Positions 45,336-56,966 of a stretch of DNA of 64,000 bases are shown piece by piece. Positions within the stretch are counted from its first letter, which is position 1. Each line of letters begins with the position of its first letter. Below the pieces are notes generated by a model. It was not told the DNA's origin and searched no databases. It worked only from the letters and a program-made list of their open reading frames with translations. Source of the DNA: Dirofilaria immitis (lineage: Eukaryota; Nematoda; Chromadorea; Rhabditida; Onchocercidae); NCBI GenBank assembly GCA_024305405.1, contig JAKNDB010000018.1, forward strand, positions 186,001 through 250,000. The letters are read 5' to 3'. Both the position numbers and the translations under genes were made by a program.

Positions 45336-48300
45336 TCACGATAACGCTTTTGTTTCCAGAATATTGACGCTCAAAAAATTTTCCCATGGTTTCTCCCATA
45401 CCTTCAGCGTGATAACCTAAAAAAATTAGAAAATAAATGACATGGAAGACATATGTAAAATAAATGATACTTTACTATTAATATCATTGTTTGGTAATAT
45501 TAATAATGATTTGTATAGTTAAGATTTTTAAAAGCTCTGAAAAATGATCGCATGCATCTAATATCATGCCAACAATATTTCACATTCTCCAATTTTTTTT
45601 CACAGGCTTCTCATCTTTACTGTATTAAAAAAAGAGATCACAAATCAATCAAAGAAAATTAGGAAAAATTAGGATAAATAAGCAATCATATGTGGAAAAT
45701 TAACGGCAAATTCGATGAGCAGTTACAGAAAGCAGTCCTTATGTATCGTAATTGGAAATTTTCCTATCAAACGATTGATATTATTTCCAATAATAAACAG
45801 CTGTAAAAATATATTTTTCTTTGATCGAATAAAACAGTTATGAATCATTTCACTTCAAAATTATTATATTTGAATGATAGTACATAATTATCAGTTTCTT
45901 CCAGCGAGACAGCAAATCATGCCATTACATTATCATCTAGAAATCGAACAATGGATAACTTTAAATGGTCATATATATATTTATATTTCTTTTGATCGGA
46001 TATAAAAGAAAATTGGCAAATTCTCGCATTTATCCAAATCCAAGAAGATTCAATCAATTCTTAGTTAACCTCACATCAAAAATGCAATCAATTATCTTAA
46101 AGCATATGTGCATGCATCTGCAAGTACTTTCATATAAAAATTGCGAAATGTTTGTATCCTCAAATTTTTTTGTTTTCTCGATGATTCTGGACGTTATTAT
46201 TCTTCTTTTGATGGATGATTTACATGTCGACGAATAATGATTGTTTATTATATAATGAATACAAGCCCTATTTCGATTCAAAAAATGAATAGTAAACTGA
46301 ATTTTTTATGTATTTTTTAAAAATACCATATTCTATTTAAAATAAGTAACAGAAAAAATTGCTTCCATTCAATCGAACTATTTTAATTTGATGGTTTACT
46401 TATTAAATTTTTTCAAATTTGAAAAATGAAATACATCCTCTGGCTATATGAGATGAAATTCTAAAATCCAACCACTTTTAAAAATCCTAATTTTTCCGAC
46501 TAGAAAAATCTACTTTATTTTTCCATCTTTTTACTTTAAAAAAATCCTAGAAATAAGATGTCTAATTATAGTAAGACAAAATATATGCATTTTCAAATAC
46601 TCAAATTCAAATATTCATTTTTAAGATTAATTGTATTATTTCAAGTGAATATTTCAAAATGCCGTCATCAACGGTCTCGATGAAGAATTTCGAAAATATC
46701 CTCATTCTCTTTGAACCATGATATTTCTAAGTAAAAATGCTTTCGTATTCACAATAATAATACGCAAATCATCAATATGAAGGGAGCAGTCGTTAGGGTA
46801 AACACATACACTTGCAAATTAAATAAAACTAGCTTTTTTGAATGTATATATTCGTATAAAAATAAAAATATGACTAAACTTTGTTAGCGAATAAATATTT
46901 GAGAAAAAACACTTGGAATTCTCTTAGTGAAGTCTTTGAAAATATGTAAAATGTCAAATCTTAAAATTCCAAAAGTTGACTAATTTTGTTGTTGAAGAAA
47001 AACAAAAATTCTCAAATACACCTATCAAATAATGATTCATTAAGAAAGCAAATTATCAAAAAAAATACTTTAACGACTGAAATAATTCCTTAAAAATCCG
47101 AAAAGGATTATTTCATCAAATCTTTAATCTGTGCTTATTTCTCAGTTTAATCACATTTATCATCGAAAACATATTTATCCAAACTAAATTTTCTTTCTCA
47201 GTTAATATCCTATAAACTCATTGCATTTCTGTCAAGATTTCGCTTCTGTCATCAACTTTAATGAAGCTTAAGATCCAACAGTGGAGAATCTGAAATCAAA
47301 TACAACAAACCTGATCCGGATGTCCTTGCAATTTTTACACGTTTTCAGATCAACTTTTTCATTTGAACTCTGAAAGTTTAATTGTTACAGAAGCACACGA
47401 AATATCTGGATGAGTTAATCGTTTGCATTCCGATTACCTTTGTTTTTTAAATTCTTTTCTTTTTCATCCTTTACCCGTTTTTTCTGCTTCCTAGTATTAG
47501 AATATCATCCCCGGCCATTTCTTATTAGAACTTACAAATGTTCGAAACAATTATAATTTTGAGAACAAAATCTGGAAACATACTTTCTTGCATTCTGATC
47601 GAGCAACCTGTACATCCATCTTATATTTTACACCGGCGACAACTTGAGATGAAACTTTCAGTAATTTAATCGGCACCAGGTAATATTCATCGTTTGATTG
47701 TTCATTCACTTTAGTTAATATACTTGGCAACAATTCCTACAAATACTGTTTTACATGAATAAATAGAGTTATATGAAGAGAGAAATTAGTCAAAGATTTT
47801 CTTTCCTCGAAAAATTTCTTCAGCATTTTGAAATTCAAATCTTTTGTTAAATAGAACTTAGTATTTATTCAGTTGTACAGAAAAAATAAATTCATTTTTT
47901 TTTTGTATACAAAATTATAGATTAATTTCTTAATACATATGATCTTCATTCATGGCAACACATTATTTAGATGTAAAATATTTCGTAATTACACATAATG
48001 GAAATAGCAAATTATAATAATTAAGATTCGCAAATATACTGCCAAACATGCTAGAAAACTTCGATATTCTAACAAGCATTGATAAGAACAGAAACGAAAT
48101 ACAATGGATAATTTATATTTAGTTATGGGATAGATATCATTAAAATAATGCAAAGTATTTACTTATCTGCAAAACACGCCATAAGCTATTATCGTCTTAT
48201 CGGATCATATTAAATGAAAAAAAAAAGATAAATAACCTGGATTTCTTCATCTTTCGGATCGCGTATTTCCCATCCTCCCAATTCATTGTCTTCGCTAAAG

Positions 48301-48419
48301 AGTACATCTGTCATCAATTTCGTAGCAGTGGTTTCTTTGCCTGCTTTCATGTGAATCAGTACTATTACAACGGACAATATTAAAATTACCAGTAATGATC
48401 CTTGCTTTATCGATAACAT
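45336..48419 (-). CDS. Secreted cystatin (onchocystatin/CPI-2 type), copy 1; frameshift in exon 3
   Basis: Exons: 48419-48237, 47736-47584, 47369-47311 and 45416-45336. Cystatins are tight reversible inhibitors of papain-family cysteine proteases; filarial members are secreted and damp host antigen processing. Exon 1 gives a signal peptide and the N-terminal LGGW binding segment. Exon 2 gives SND (the site linked in the family to legumain inhibition) and the QVVAG loop. Exon 4 gives the second loop with EKPW and the stop. Expected product is about 158 residues. An acceptor (CATTTAG) sits 30 nt before the ATG. Exon 3 is 59 nt; conservation requires 60, with the base missing from the T5 run at 47332-47336. 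As written, the frame stops a few codons into exon 4 and loses the PW loop. Copy 2 has the same gap. Intron 3 is 1,894 bp against 1,133 bp in copy 2 because of an inserted repeat arm. Confidence 0.85.
45677..46440 (+). repeat. Left arm of a large inverted repeat, inside cystatin 1 intron 3
   Basis: The core 45757-46392 is almost identical to the reverse complement of 51788-52428, with diverged homology continuing for roughly 50-70 bp on each side. The arm length matches the 761-bp excess of this intron over intron 3 of cystatin copy 2, so the simplest view is an insertion. The arm contains coding-like exons (next entry). Confidence 0.85.
45690..45968 (+). other. Two coding-like exons carried in the inverted-repeat arm
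   Basis: Exon A (45690-45802) opens with ATG and encodes 37 codons plus two bases, including NGKFDEQLQKAVLMYR. A GTAAAA donor and a TTTCTTCCAG acceptor define a 102-bp intron; exon B from 45905 joins in phase and begins ETANHAITLSSRNRT. In the inverted copy the exon A frame is also open although the DNA has diverged there, and changes are mild (Val to Ile, Gln to Asn), as expected under coding constraint. The segment resembles a helix-turn-helix-type sequence only weakly. The next open frame (45965-46237) runs on but has a homopolymer difference between copies. The gene family is unknown. Confidence 0.35.
46804..47739 (-). repeat. Near-identical block of cystatin copy 1 (gene-conversion tract)
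   Basis: This block, covering the distal part of intron 3, exon 3, intron 2 and exon 2, is almost identical to 54,669-55,611, introns included, while exon 1, exon 4 and the outer flanks differ clearly. Most of the differences inside the block are one-base changes in homopolymer length. Confidence 0.85.
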
Positions 48420-51400
48420 CGTTTATCGCTTAGTTTTATTGATAGTAATCTAAATGAAAAGAAATCAGAAAGGATTGGATGAAGAAAAAAATAGATCAAT
48501 TTTTATTACACACAATCCGAATGTATTCTACTAAGTGGTATGCTTTTCTGAAAGATTTTTGCCATAAACTTTTCGTATACAGTAAATGTTATAACAGAAT
48601 GTTTTGGCTAGTAGCAGCATTTCGCATCTATCAGATTTGTCTTTTGTGAAAAATATTGCGCAAAAAAAAAATGAAAGCTTTTGGAGGAATAAAACTAAGA
48701 AGCCAATGTTTAAAGTTGAAGATTTGAATACAAATTAAATGAGTAGTTGAAAATAATTTCTTGCTTAATAGAAGAAGCGATAATGTAGAAATAATTCTCG
48801 TAATATAGAAATCCCGAATTTATCTATTTCTACTTATTATCATTCATTCAATCTTGCTACCTTTTCAAGAAATTTACGATACGATTATGATCTATTACAA
48901 AGCAATAGAAGATGATAAATTTGAAATTTTATTGGGATATTTTCAATAAAATTGAAATAATAACTGAAAATTGTTAGCAAATAAATAGCGAATGATGAAT
49001 TGATATAATACGTCATTCTTGGATTGCCATATGTTGACACTTATTTTTTCCTGTAAATTCTTTTATTTGATTTACTGATCTGATAAAAAAAAAAAAAAAA
49101 AAAAAACGAAGATATGTGGAAAATGAATAATTCAGTAATTTGCTGATATAAATAAATTAACAGCAATTATTCATGATAAAAACATATTTCGAGAAATTTT
49201 AAATGAAACTCTGGAGGAAACAATTTTTTTATAAACTTGAAAGAATTATAATTGACCTTATTTTTAGACTGCTGGATTAATAAGTTAATGATACTTTTTG
49301 AAAGATTTTTTTGATAAGAATTGCAACTAATATATGATACATTATAGCGGCTAAATATTCTTTCAAAATGTTACGATTTATTCATACGAAAAAATGAAAT
49401 AACTGATTAACTATTTTATTATAAACATCGTCAAAAATTATTTTATCATAATATCAATTATACGATTTTTTCAATTTAAAATACAGTAAATATATTGTAT
49501 AAATAAATTTCGTTTCATAACTTTTTGAAATTATTTTATCTTCAAAAGAATTAATTCTTAGAAAAAGAAAAAAATCTGATAAAAGACTTCTCACATATCA
49601 ATACTGTTCATTTAAATAGGAATAATACCAACTGAATCTCTAAAAAATTATTATTTTAATTTCATTAAACGAATTCATGATTTTAAGTGTTTTCAACAGT
49701 ACATAGAACTTCATTCAAAAAAGTATGAAATTCGTTAAAATTTCTATTTTAAAATAAAATCTGATTAATCAGTCCATCGAACATCCGACAGATTACAATA
49801 TTCTTTATTTAAAAAAAATAATCAATTATTGTCATAAATTTACTAATAATTTATTTTTTTCTAAAGATTTCTAAAGATGCTTACGATTTTCAAATTATTT
49901 TCATAAAAATAATTTTATTTTTAGAGGGTTATAAGTTGCTAAATAGTTTTGAAATTTCTTTTCTTTCATTTATTAATATATTTAAAATATAGCTATAATG
50001 GATGGAATTTTATCAGATAATCTGATAATCTCATAATTTTATCATTTTATGATTGCTTTGCATAACTATTAGTGATAAATTTTGAGAAAATATTAAAATA
50101 AAAAGTATAAATTCAAACTAAATAAGAATTATTAAAATAAACTAATGCTATTTAAAGATAATTTTTGGTAAATAAATGATAATCAATTTTAATTCTATCA
50201 TTTTAACGTTAAAATTTCAATCATTCAATTTTTTTTTTCCAAACATTCATTCTATTATTTATTCTTCACTGCACATCTGCTGCTATATCAAAATAACAGT
50301 AACGCAGTTGCGAAAAATACCGTATCAATCATCATTTTTAATATCATGAATAGCTCTCTTTGTAATACGCTTTTCAGAATTATCAATTAAAACATTTTTG
50401 AATTTTAATTGATCATTTCTTCAAGTCTGTCGAATTCATTAATTATTTTAACTAATTAATTATTGTGATAAAATTTACTATCATTATAAATCCTTGTATT
50501 TCTCTTGCATTATTAAGCATCCTTTCACTTATTTCATTTAACGTATTTTTTATCGAATAAAAATTATCATGATCGGAGTTTTAAATCACCAATTTTAAGA
50601 TCACAACAAATTTTTATTACTTTTTCTAATAGTAAAAGAGTAATGAAAAAAAAACTTTAGCAATTAAAATGATATCAAAAAAACAAAAACATTTGTATTT
50701 TTAAATTAAAAAAATGTTAAAATGAGAAAATTCTAGCAAATAGAACTACCAAAGGTAACTAAGTTTTAAGACAAATAACAGATACTGTAGGAAAATCTTT
50801 TTCTTTATATATGTAACGTTTATACGTTATATATATGACCACGTCGTTACGTTAAACATCCAGAATGATTATAATTTTTTTATCTGTTAATTGTTATCAA
50901 TCGAATGTTAAACTGTCAATTATTGGAATAACTCTTGTCCTAAGAATTATAAGAAAGTTTTATCTCAAAATTTCTAGTGATAACTAAAAATTTAAAAATA
51001 TGTGAAGTATTTCAAACATTTCTCAAAAACATGAAATATTGTTTTCCTAATATATTTAGTTTACATGTGTGTGTATACGGTAAAATACAGTAATATTTTT
51101 AGAAGTTCAAAAAGAATGTGCAGGAAAAAATATTTCACAAAAAAATTGTTTTATGCCAGCTTGATACCATTGGTAACAAATCGTCCATTGATATATCACA
51201 TATGATCAAATATCTTTTATAAATGTTTTTTATATATTACATTTTATAGTTGTAATTTGAAAAATTTAACTTTGCAAAATTCTTTTCTTTTGTTTTAAGA
51301 ATTTGTTCGAGATATAGATGTGGGGTAGTCGAAACCTCGGAAATTGAAATGATAACGGAACAGTGGAAAAGTGATCAAATTCTCGAAATTAAATGCAAAT

Positions 51401-51787
51401 TTGTTTTTCCTTTTGAGTTATTTCCATACTTCGCATAAAATACATTTAAAACTATTTATCTGCATTTGTTGAGTTGAAAAAGTTTCATTCCAGAGTTTTT
51501 TTTTTTGTTAAATTTTTCTTGAAATATTAGAATTGTCAACTTGTTGTAATAAAAGGCATGAAACTTGCATTTGCATTCATTTTACACTGCTCAATTGATC
51601 ATATATGCCAAAATTAGATGTGTTATATTCTTTGGCTTCCTTTTTTTGTTGAGAAAGATAAAAAGAAAAAATTTTGATCAAAAATTAAGATTTGTTAGAA
51701 TTAATGATATTTTACAATTTCACCTTATATAATAGCATAAACGATATGTTCCATTTTTAAAATTTGAGAAAATTTGAATATATAAAC
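48420..51787. other. 5' region of cystatin 1 and spacer
   Basis: The first few hundred bases are diverged homologues of the sequence upstream of cystatin 2 (shared AATGTTATAACAGAATG/AATGTTATGATAGAATG at about 48,590 and 56,606), so the duplication includes 5' flank and probably promoter. The A22-type run at about 49,087-49,106 is a homopolymer. I see no other gene up to the right inverted-repeat arm. Confidence 0.5.
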
Positions 51788-52490
51788 TATCAAATTAAAA
51801 TAGTTCGATTGAATGGAAGTAAAATTTTGTCTGTTATTCATTTTAAATAGAATATGATATTTTTTAAAAAATACATACTACTTCAGTTTACTATTCATTT
51901 TTTGAATCGAAATAGGGCATGTATTCATTATATAATAAACAATCATTATTCGTCGACATGTAAATCATCCATCAAAAAGAAGAATAATAACGTCCAGAAT
52001 CATCGAGAAAACAAAAAAATTTGAGGATACAAACATTTCGCAATTTTTATATGAAAGTACTTGCAGATGCATGCACATATGCTTTAAGATAATTGATTGC
52101 ATTTTTTGATGTAAGGTTAACTAAGAATTGATTGAATCTTCTTGGATTTGGATAAATGCGAGAATTTGCCAATTTTCTTTTATATCCGATCAAAAGAAAT
52201 ATAAATATATATATGACCATTTAAAGTTATCCATTGTTCGATTTCTAGATGATAATGTAATGGCATGATTTGCTGTCTCGCTGGAAGAAACTGATAATTA
52301 TGTACTATCATTCAAATATAATAATTTTGAAGTGAAATGATTCATAACTGTTTTATTCGATCAAAGAAAAATATATTTTTACAGCTGTTTATTATTGGAA
52401 ATAATATCAATCGTTTGATAGGAAAATTTTTGACTACGATGGATAAGGATTGCTTTGTTCAGCTGTTCATCGAATTTTCCGTTGCGCTTT
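51750..52490 (-). repeat. Right arm of the large inverted repeat
   Basis: Reverse complement of the arm in cystatin 1 intron 3; the near-identical core is 51788-52428. On the minus strand it contains the same exon A/exon B-like frames as the left arm (exon A homologue at about 52,385-52,490). It lies between the two cystatin genes, directly left of a reverse-transcriptase remnant. Confidence 0.85.
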
Positions 52491-52682
52491 CATATTTGTT
52501 TACTTATTTATCGTAGTTTTCTTCCTTCATGTCTTTTATTTTTGCTGTATGATTGACTTGTAACTTTTATTGTTTTAATACAGTGAAGATGAGGAGAGGC
52601 GGATAGTTCGAAGATGTGAAATATTATTGAGATAGTAGTTGGATGGATGTAATAACTCCAACGTAAAATTATGCATATTGTT

Positions 52683-53120
52683 TTTAAATATGAAAACAAA
52701 CTTTGCACCGAAGTATCCGTCGAATCAAATGGAAACACAAGACTACATTCAACTAGACCAGTAATCGATCTAATCAAATGATGCATTGATCATGTATATG
52801 TTGATAATAAATTGCATAAACCATGCGCATTCCTTATTGAGTTTGTGAACATTTACGATAATATGTTATGGAAGTTCTTAACAGACAATAGGATAGTCAA
52901 ATGAATAGCTCTCGACACTCTAAAAATATTATTCGGAATCAAAGACTTGAAAGCAAATTCTTCCAAAACTAACTTGACCAGGATGACGAAGTCACAAATC
53001 CCTTGTCGAGGCATCTATACTTTTTGAATGAAATCGGTAGAAATAATTCGAATATTTACAAAATGCAGATATGACGAAACAATGAATGAATCTTTGAATT
53101 ATAGAAATATTTCAGTGTAA
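52683..53120 (+). mobile_element. Decayed LINE-like reverse transcriptase fragment
   Basis: One plus-strand frame of 146 codons reads like a non-LTR retrotransposon RT core, interrupted by stops at codons 33, 74 and 115. Visible hallmarks in order are an RPVIDLI segment where R.RSTIDQI is usual, then CAFLIEFVNIYDN resembling the F.DF..AYD motif, then MLWKFLTDNRI matching the LW..L...GI signature. The downstream part (GIKDLKANSSKTNLTRM) is only loosely RT-like. No complete ORF, target-site duplication or tail could be located. This is a dead fragment; clade assignment is not possible by eye. Confidence 0.45.
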
Positions 53121-53970
53121 AGGAATCTTTATTAATCTTCCAATCTACTAAATGGACTTTTAAATTTTCGCTCTATTAGCCATGTCTTAGATCTTTGTAT
53201 TATCGTCATTGGATAAGAAGGTAAGACCATTCATTTGGCATTGAACAGACAGAAACTATCAAAGGAGAAACAACCGAAGAAACTCTCGAAGATTATGGAA
53301 GCAATATACTTCCATTCAGCGACAATGAAGGAGAGCAATAATAGTCGTAAATATTTGTGTATAATTGTCTTATAACATCGACGAAGAATAAATCTTTCGT
53401 CAATCAATGAAATCTTCATCACAATAACGATTACGCATCTGTGTCGATTATCGAGAAACTTCCACATTAAAAAAAAGCAGAGTGGGACAAGTACTATTGG
53501 ATTTTATTTTGGGGTAATCTTGTTTACTCTTTTTTCTCACTCTTCTTTTCTGGTCGTACTTTAAAAAGTGTAACGTAACGCAAATATTTAAATAAGCATG
53601 AAATTTGATTTGAACCTATCTGGTGAAAAGAAATATGAACAAAGAAGAGAAATGAATTAATAAAAATTTCTAATCCTATCCCATAAGAATCCCCAATCAT
53701 ATTCATATACATGAACAATTATTTATTTCTTCTTTTCAGCATTCTCAGATAGTCAATTTCAGCGTATAACTTAGAATACCAATCAACAAGTTAACATAAT
53801 GTTATCACCAACTTTAAATATTTATATGTCAATTAAAAGATTATTTTAGTTTTACAAAATTATTCAATATATGAAAGATGTGATAGATATTAAACAACAG
53901 AAATTTTAGCAAAGCACCGGGAAAATGGTATGAAATGAACTGGCCAAAAGAATCACAAAAAGAATCTTAT
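53121..53970. other. Spacer and duplicated 3' flank of cystatin 2
   Basis: At 53,220-53,390 a plus-strand frame (LALNRQKLSKEKQPKKL) stays open in locally G+C-richer DNA and may be more of the retrotransposon. From about 53,700 the sequence is a diverged copy of the cystatin 1 3' flank at about 45,110-45,320 (shared CATAATGT and TTTAAATATTTATAT segments), marking the left edge of the duplicated unit. Confidence 0.45.
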
Positions 53971-56322
53971 TCATGGTAGTACTTTTGTTTCCAGAATATT
54001 GACGCGCAAAAAATTCTCCCATGGTTTCTCCCATATCTCTAGCGTCATAACCTGAAAAAAGATTAGAAACTAAAAATAATAACATGCAGTAAAAATAAAA
54101 AGTAAATTCAGCAAATGCTTCAATACGAAATTATGATAATCCAACTAGTTAAAAGAAGTAGCTCAACGATTATACTCTTTCTTAGGAAACAAATAATATA
54201 GTGGAAAATTCTAGTTCGCACAGAACTACAGAACAAAGATTACAACATGTTTCAGTCTATACAATTTACCTAGAGGTAAATACTTAGGTATGCAAACTGG
54301 AATGAATTTATATTTCAATTCACAATTATTTTCTAATTTCATAAACATGGATCGCCGAGTTATTTGAAACACCGCATCAAAAATACATTCAAATATTTGA
54401 AAATAAAAATATTACATATGCAAGAACCCCCATATAAACAGCATTCTCGTCAAATCCTCACATTTTAGAAATCTCTAATTTTTAGATGTTATTCTCAAAC
54501 ATCATTGTTTGCATTATTTTAAATGGATATTCTCGATGAGGAATATTTATTTCGATAATGTCCTCATCCCCTTTAAACATGGTGCTTCTAAGCATTTGGA
54601 TATTTTTCCTCTTAAAATGTTTTTATATTCACAGTGATAATAGCATTAAGGGAAGCGAATAGTTGTTAAGTAAATACACATACACTTGCAAATTAAATAA
54701 AACTAGTTTTTTGAATGTATATATCCGTATAAAAATAAAAATATGACTAAACTTTGTTAGCGAATAAATATTTGAGAAAAACACTTGGAATTCTCTTAGT
54801 GAAGTCTTTGAAAATATGTAAAATGTCAAATCTTAAAAATTCCAAAAAGTTGACTAATTTTGTTGTTGAAGAAAAACAAAAAATTCTCAAATACACCTAT
54901 CAAATAATGATTCATTAAGAAAGCAAATTATCAAAAAAATACTTTAACGACTGAAATAATTCCTTAAAAATCCGAAAAGGATTATTTCATCAAATCTTTA
55001 ATCTGTGCTTATTTCTCAGTTTAATCACATTTATCATCGAAAACATATTTATCCAAACTAAATTTTCTTTCTCAGTTAATATCCTATAAACTCATTGCAT
55101 TTCTGTCAAGATTTCGCTTCTGTCATCAACTTTAATGAAGCTTAAGATCCAACAGTGGAGAATCTGAAATCAAATACAACAAACCTGATCCGGATGTCCT
55201 TGCAATTTTTACACGTTTTCAGATCAACTTTTTCATTTGAACTCTGAAAGTTTAATTGTTACAGAAGCACACGAAATATCTGGATGAGTTAATCGTTTGC
55301 ATTCCGATTACCTTTGTTTTTAAATTCTTTTCTTTTTCATCCTTTACCCGTTTTTCTGCTTCCTAGTATTAGAATATCATCCCCGGCCATTTCTTATTAG
55401 AACTTACAAATGTTCGAAACAATTATAATTTTGAGAACAAAATCTGGAAACATACTTTCTTGCATTCTGATCGAGCAACCTGTACATCCATCTTATATTT
55501 TACACCGGCGACAACTTGAGATGAAACTTTCAGTAATTTAATCGGCATCAGGTGATATTCATCGTTTGATTGTTCATTCACTTTAGTTAATATGCTTGGC
55601 AACAGTTCCTACAAATACTACTTTGATTGAATAAAGAGAGCTATACAAAGACAAAAAACAGTTGAAAATTTCTTTTCGCCGAGAAATTTTTCCGACATTT
55701 TGAAATTCAAGTCTTTTGTTAAATAGAACAGTACAAATGTTATTCAATTTGTAGGAAAAAAATCAACTCATATTTTTTGATTACATGAAATCACAAATTA
55801 ATTATTTTACATAAAACTAAATCTTAACTCATCCGCACGTGATTTATACATAATATTCAAAATATCTCATAATTATATATAATACAAACAGCAAATCGTA
55901 ACAGTTAAAATTCGCAAAGATACTACTAGAAACAAGCTAGAACATTTCAAGTGACTCTAATCTAATCAGCTATTAATGAGAATAGAAAAGATATAACAAA
56001 TAATTTATAATTACTTATTGATGGTATAGGTATCATTTAAATGTTACTTATACATCTGAGAGCAAAAACTATTTGTATATAAAAATGAAAATTATCTACT
56101 TATCAATTAATAAAATGGAATAACCAGAATTTCTTCATCTTGCGGATCACGTTCTTCCCATCCTCCCAATAAAACTTCATGTGGACGTTCGTTTGTTTTG
56201 GATTCCATAATACCGGTGACTTTGGCTTCTTTCGCTTCTCGCAACTGAACTAGCGTTATCAGACTGAACAGCAATAAAAGCACCAAATATGATCCATCCT
56301 TTATTGACACTAACATCGTCAT
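53971..56322 (-). CDS. Secreted cystatin (onchocystatin/CPI-2 type), copy 2; same exon 3 frameshift
   Basis: Exons: 56322-56125, 55608-55456, 55243-55185 and 54051-53971. Two in-frame ATGs (56322 and 56316) are possible; the second aligns with the copy 1 start. Exon 1 encodes a signal peptide and LLGGWEERDPQDEE, exon 2 carries SND and the QVVAG loop, and exon 4 carries EKPW and the stop, so all three protease-contact elements of the family are encoded. Expected length is about 157-163 residues. Exon 1 and exon 4 differ from copy 1 at many residues, but exon 2 differs at only two (Tyr to His, Val to Met). Exon 3 is 59 nt, one base short in the T5 run at 55206-55210, exactly as in copy 1. An acceptor with the same TTCTTTTCATTTAG sequence lies upstream of the ATG in both copies, so both may be trans-spliced. 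Confidence 0.85.
54669..55611 (-). repeat. Near-identical block of cystatin copy 2 (gene-conversion tract)
   Basis: Partner of 46,804-47,739. The clear run of identity starts around ACACATACACTTGC and ends just past the start of exon 2, where the flanks diverge at once. Confidence 0.85.
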
Positions 56323-56890
56323 TCGGTTTTGTTTATTCAGCAGGCTAAATGAAAAGAAATAGAAAATGAGGAGAGCGACAGAGAAGAATGCGATGTGAAA
56401 ATAGCTATTTTTATACTAAAAATTTTTACAGAAATAAGGAAAAAATGAATAGTAAGGAGGAAAAAACAAGGAATGATTTTTATTATGTATTATCCATATG
56501 TGCTTCATTTTTAATATTTTTCCAAGGGTTTTTTTTTATCATAAATAAATCGAATAATTTTGATTCATCTGAATTTATCCAAGCGACATTTATAGTATGT
56601 GATAAATGTTATGATAGAATGTCCTTTTGATGATTAACAAAACTACTACATCGTTTCTGAAAAATAATTAATTTATAATCTTTTATCGAATAAAAATGTA
56701 AATAAAAGTATGCATATGAATTCGGTTAATTCATTCATATAAACATATCAAAATAAATTATGCATTTATATAACAAAGATATATGTGGATAATAACACTG
56801 CAGTATTTGTCGAATTCGTTCACCAATGAACAAAATATTTATGTTATCAATTGAAGAAATTAAATAACAATTACATATTAGTTTAGATAT

Positions 56891-56918
56891 GTGTGTGTGT
56901 GTGTGTATGTGTGTGTGT

Positions 56919-56964
<46 letters not shown>
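56891..56964. repeat. GT dinucleotide microsatellite
   Basis: About 37 GT units with two GTAT interruptions, about 570 bp upstream of the cystatin 2 start on its 5' side. Confidence 0.95.

Positions 56965-56966
<2 letters not shown>

Noticed and set aside
46054..46281. Minus ORF of 75 codons over the left repeat arm
   Set aside because: Antisense to the better supported plus-strand frames of the arm and not preserved as such in the inverted copy.
56388..56630. 80-codon plus ORF upstream of cystatin 2
   Set aside because: The homologous flank of cystatin 1 does not preserve the frame, so it looks like chance.
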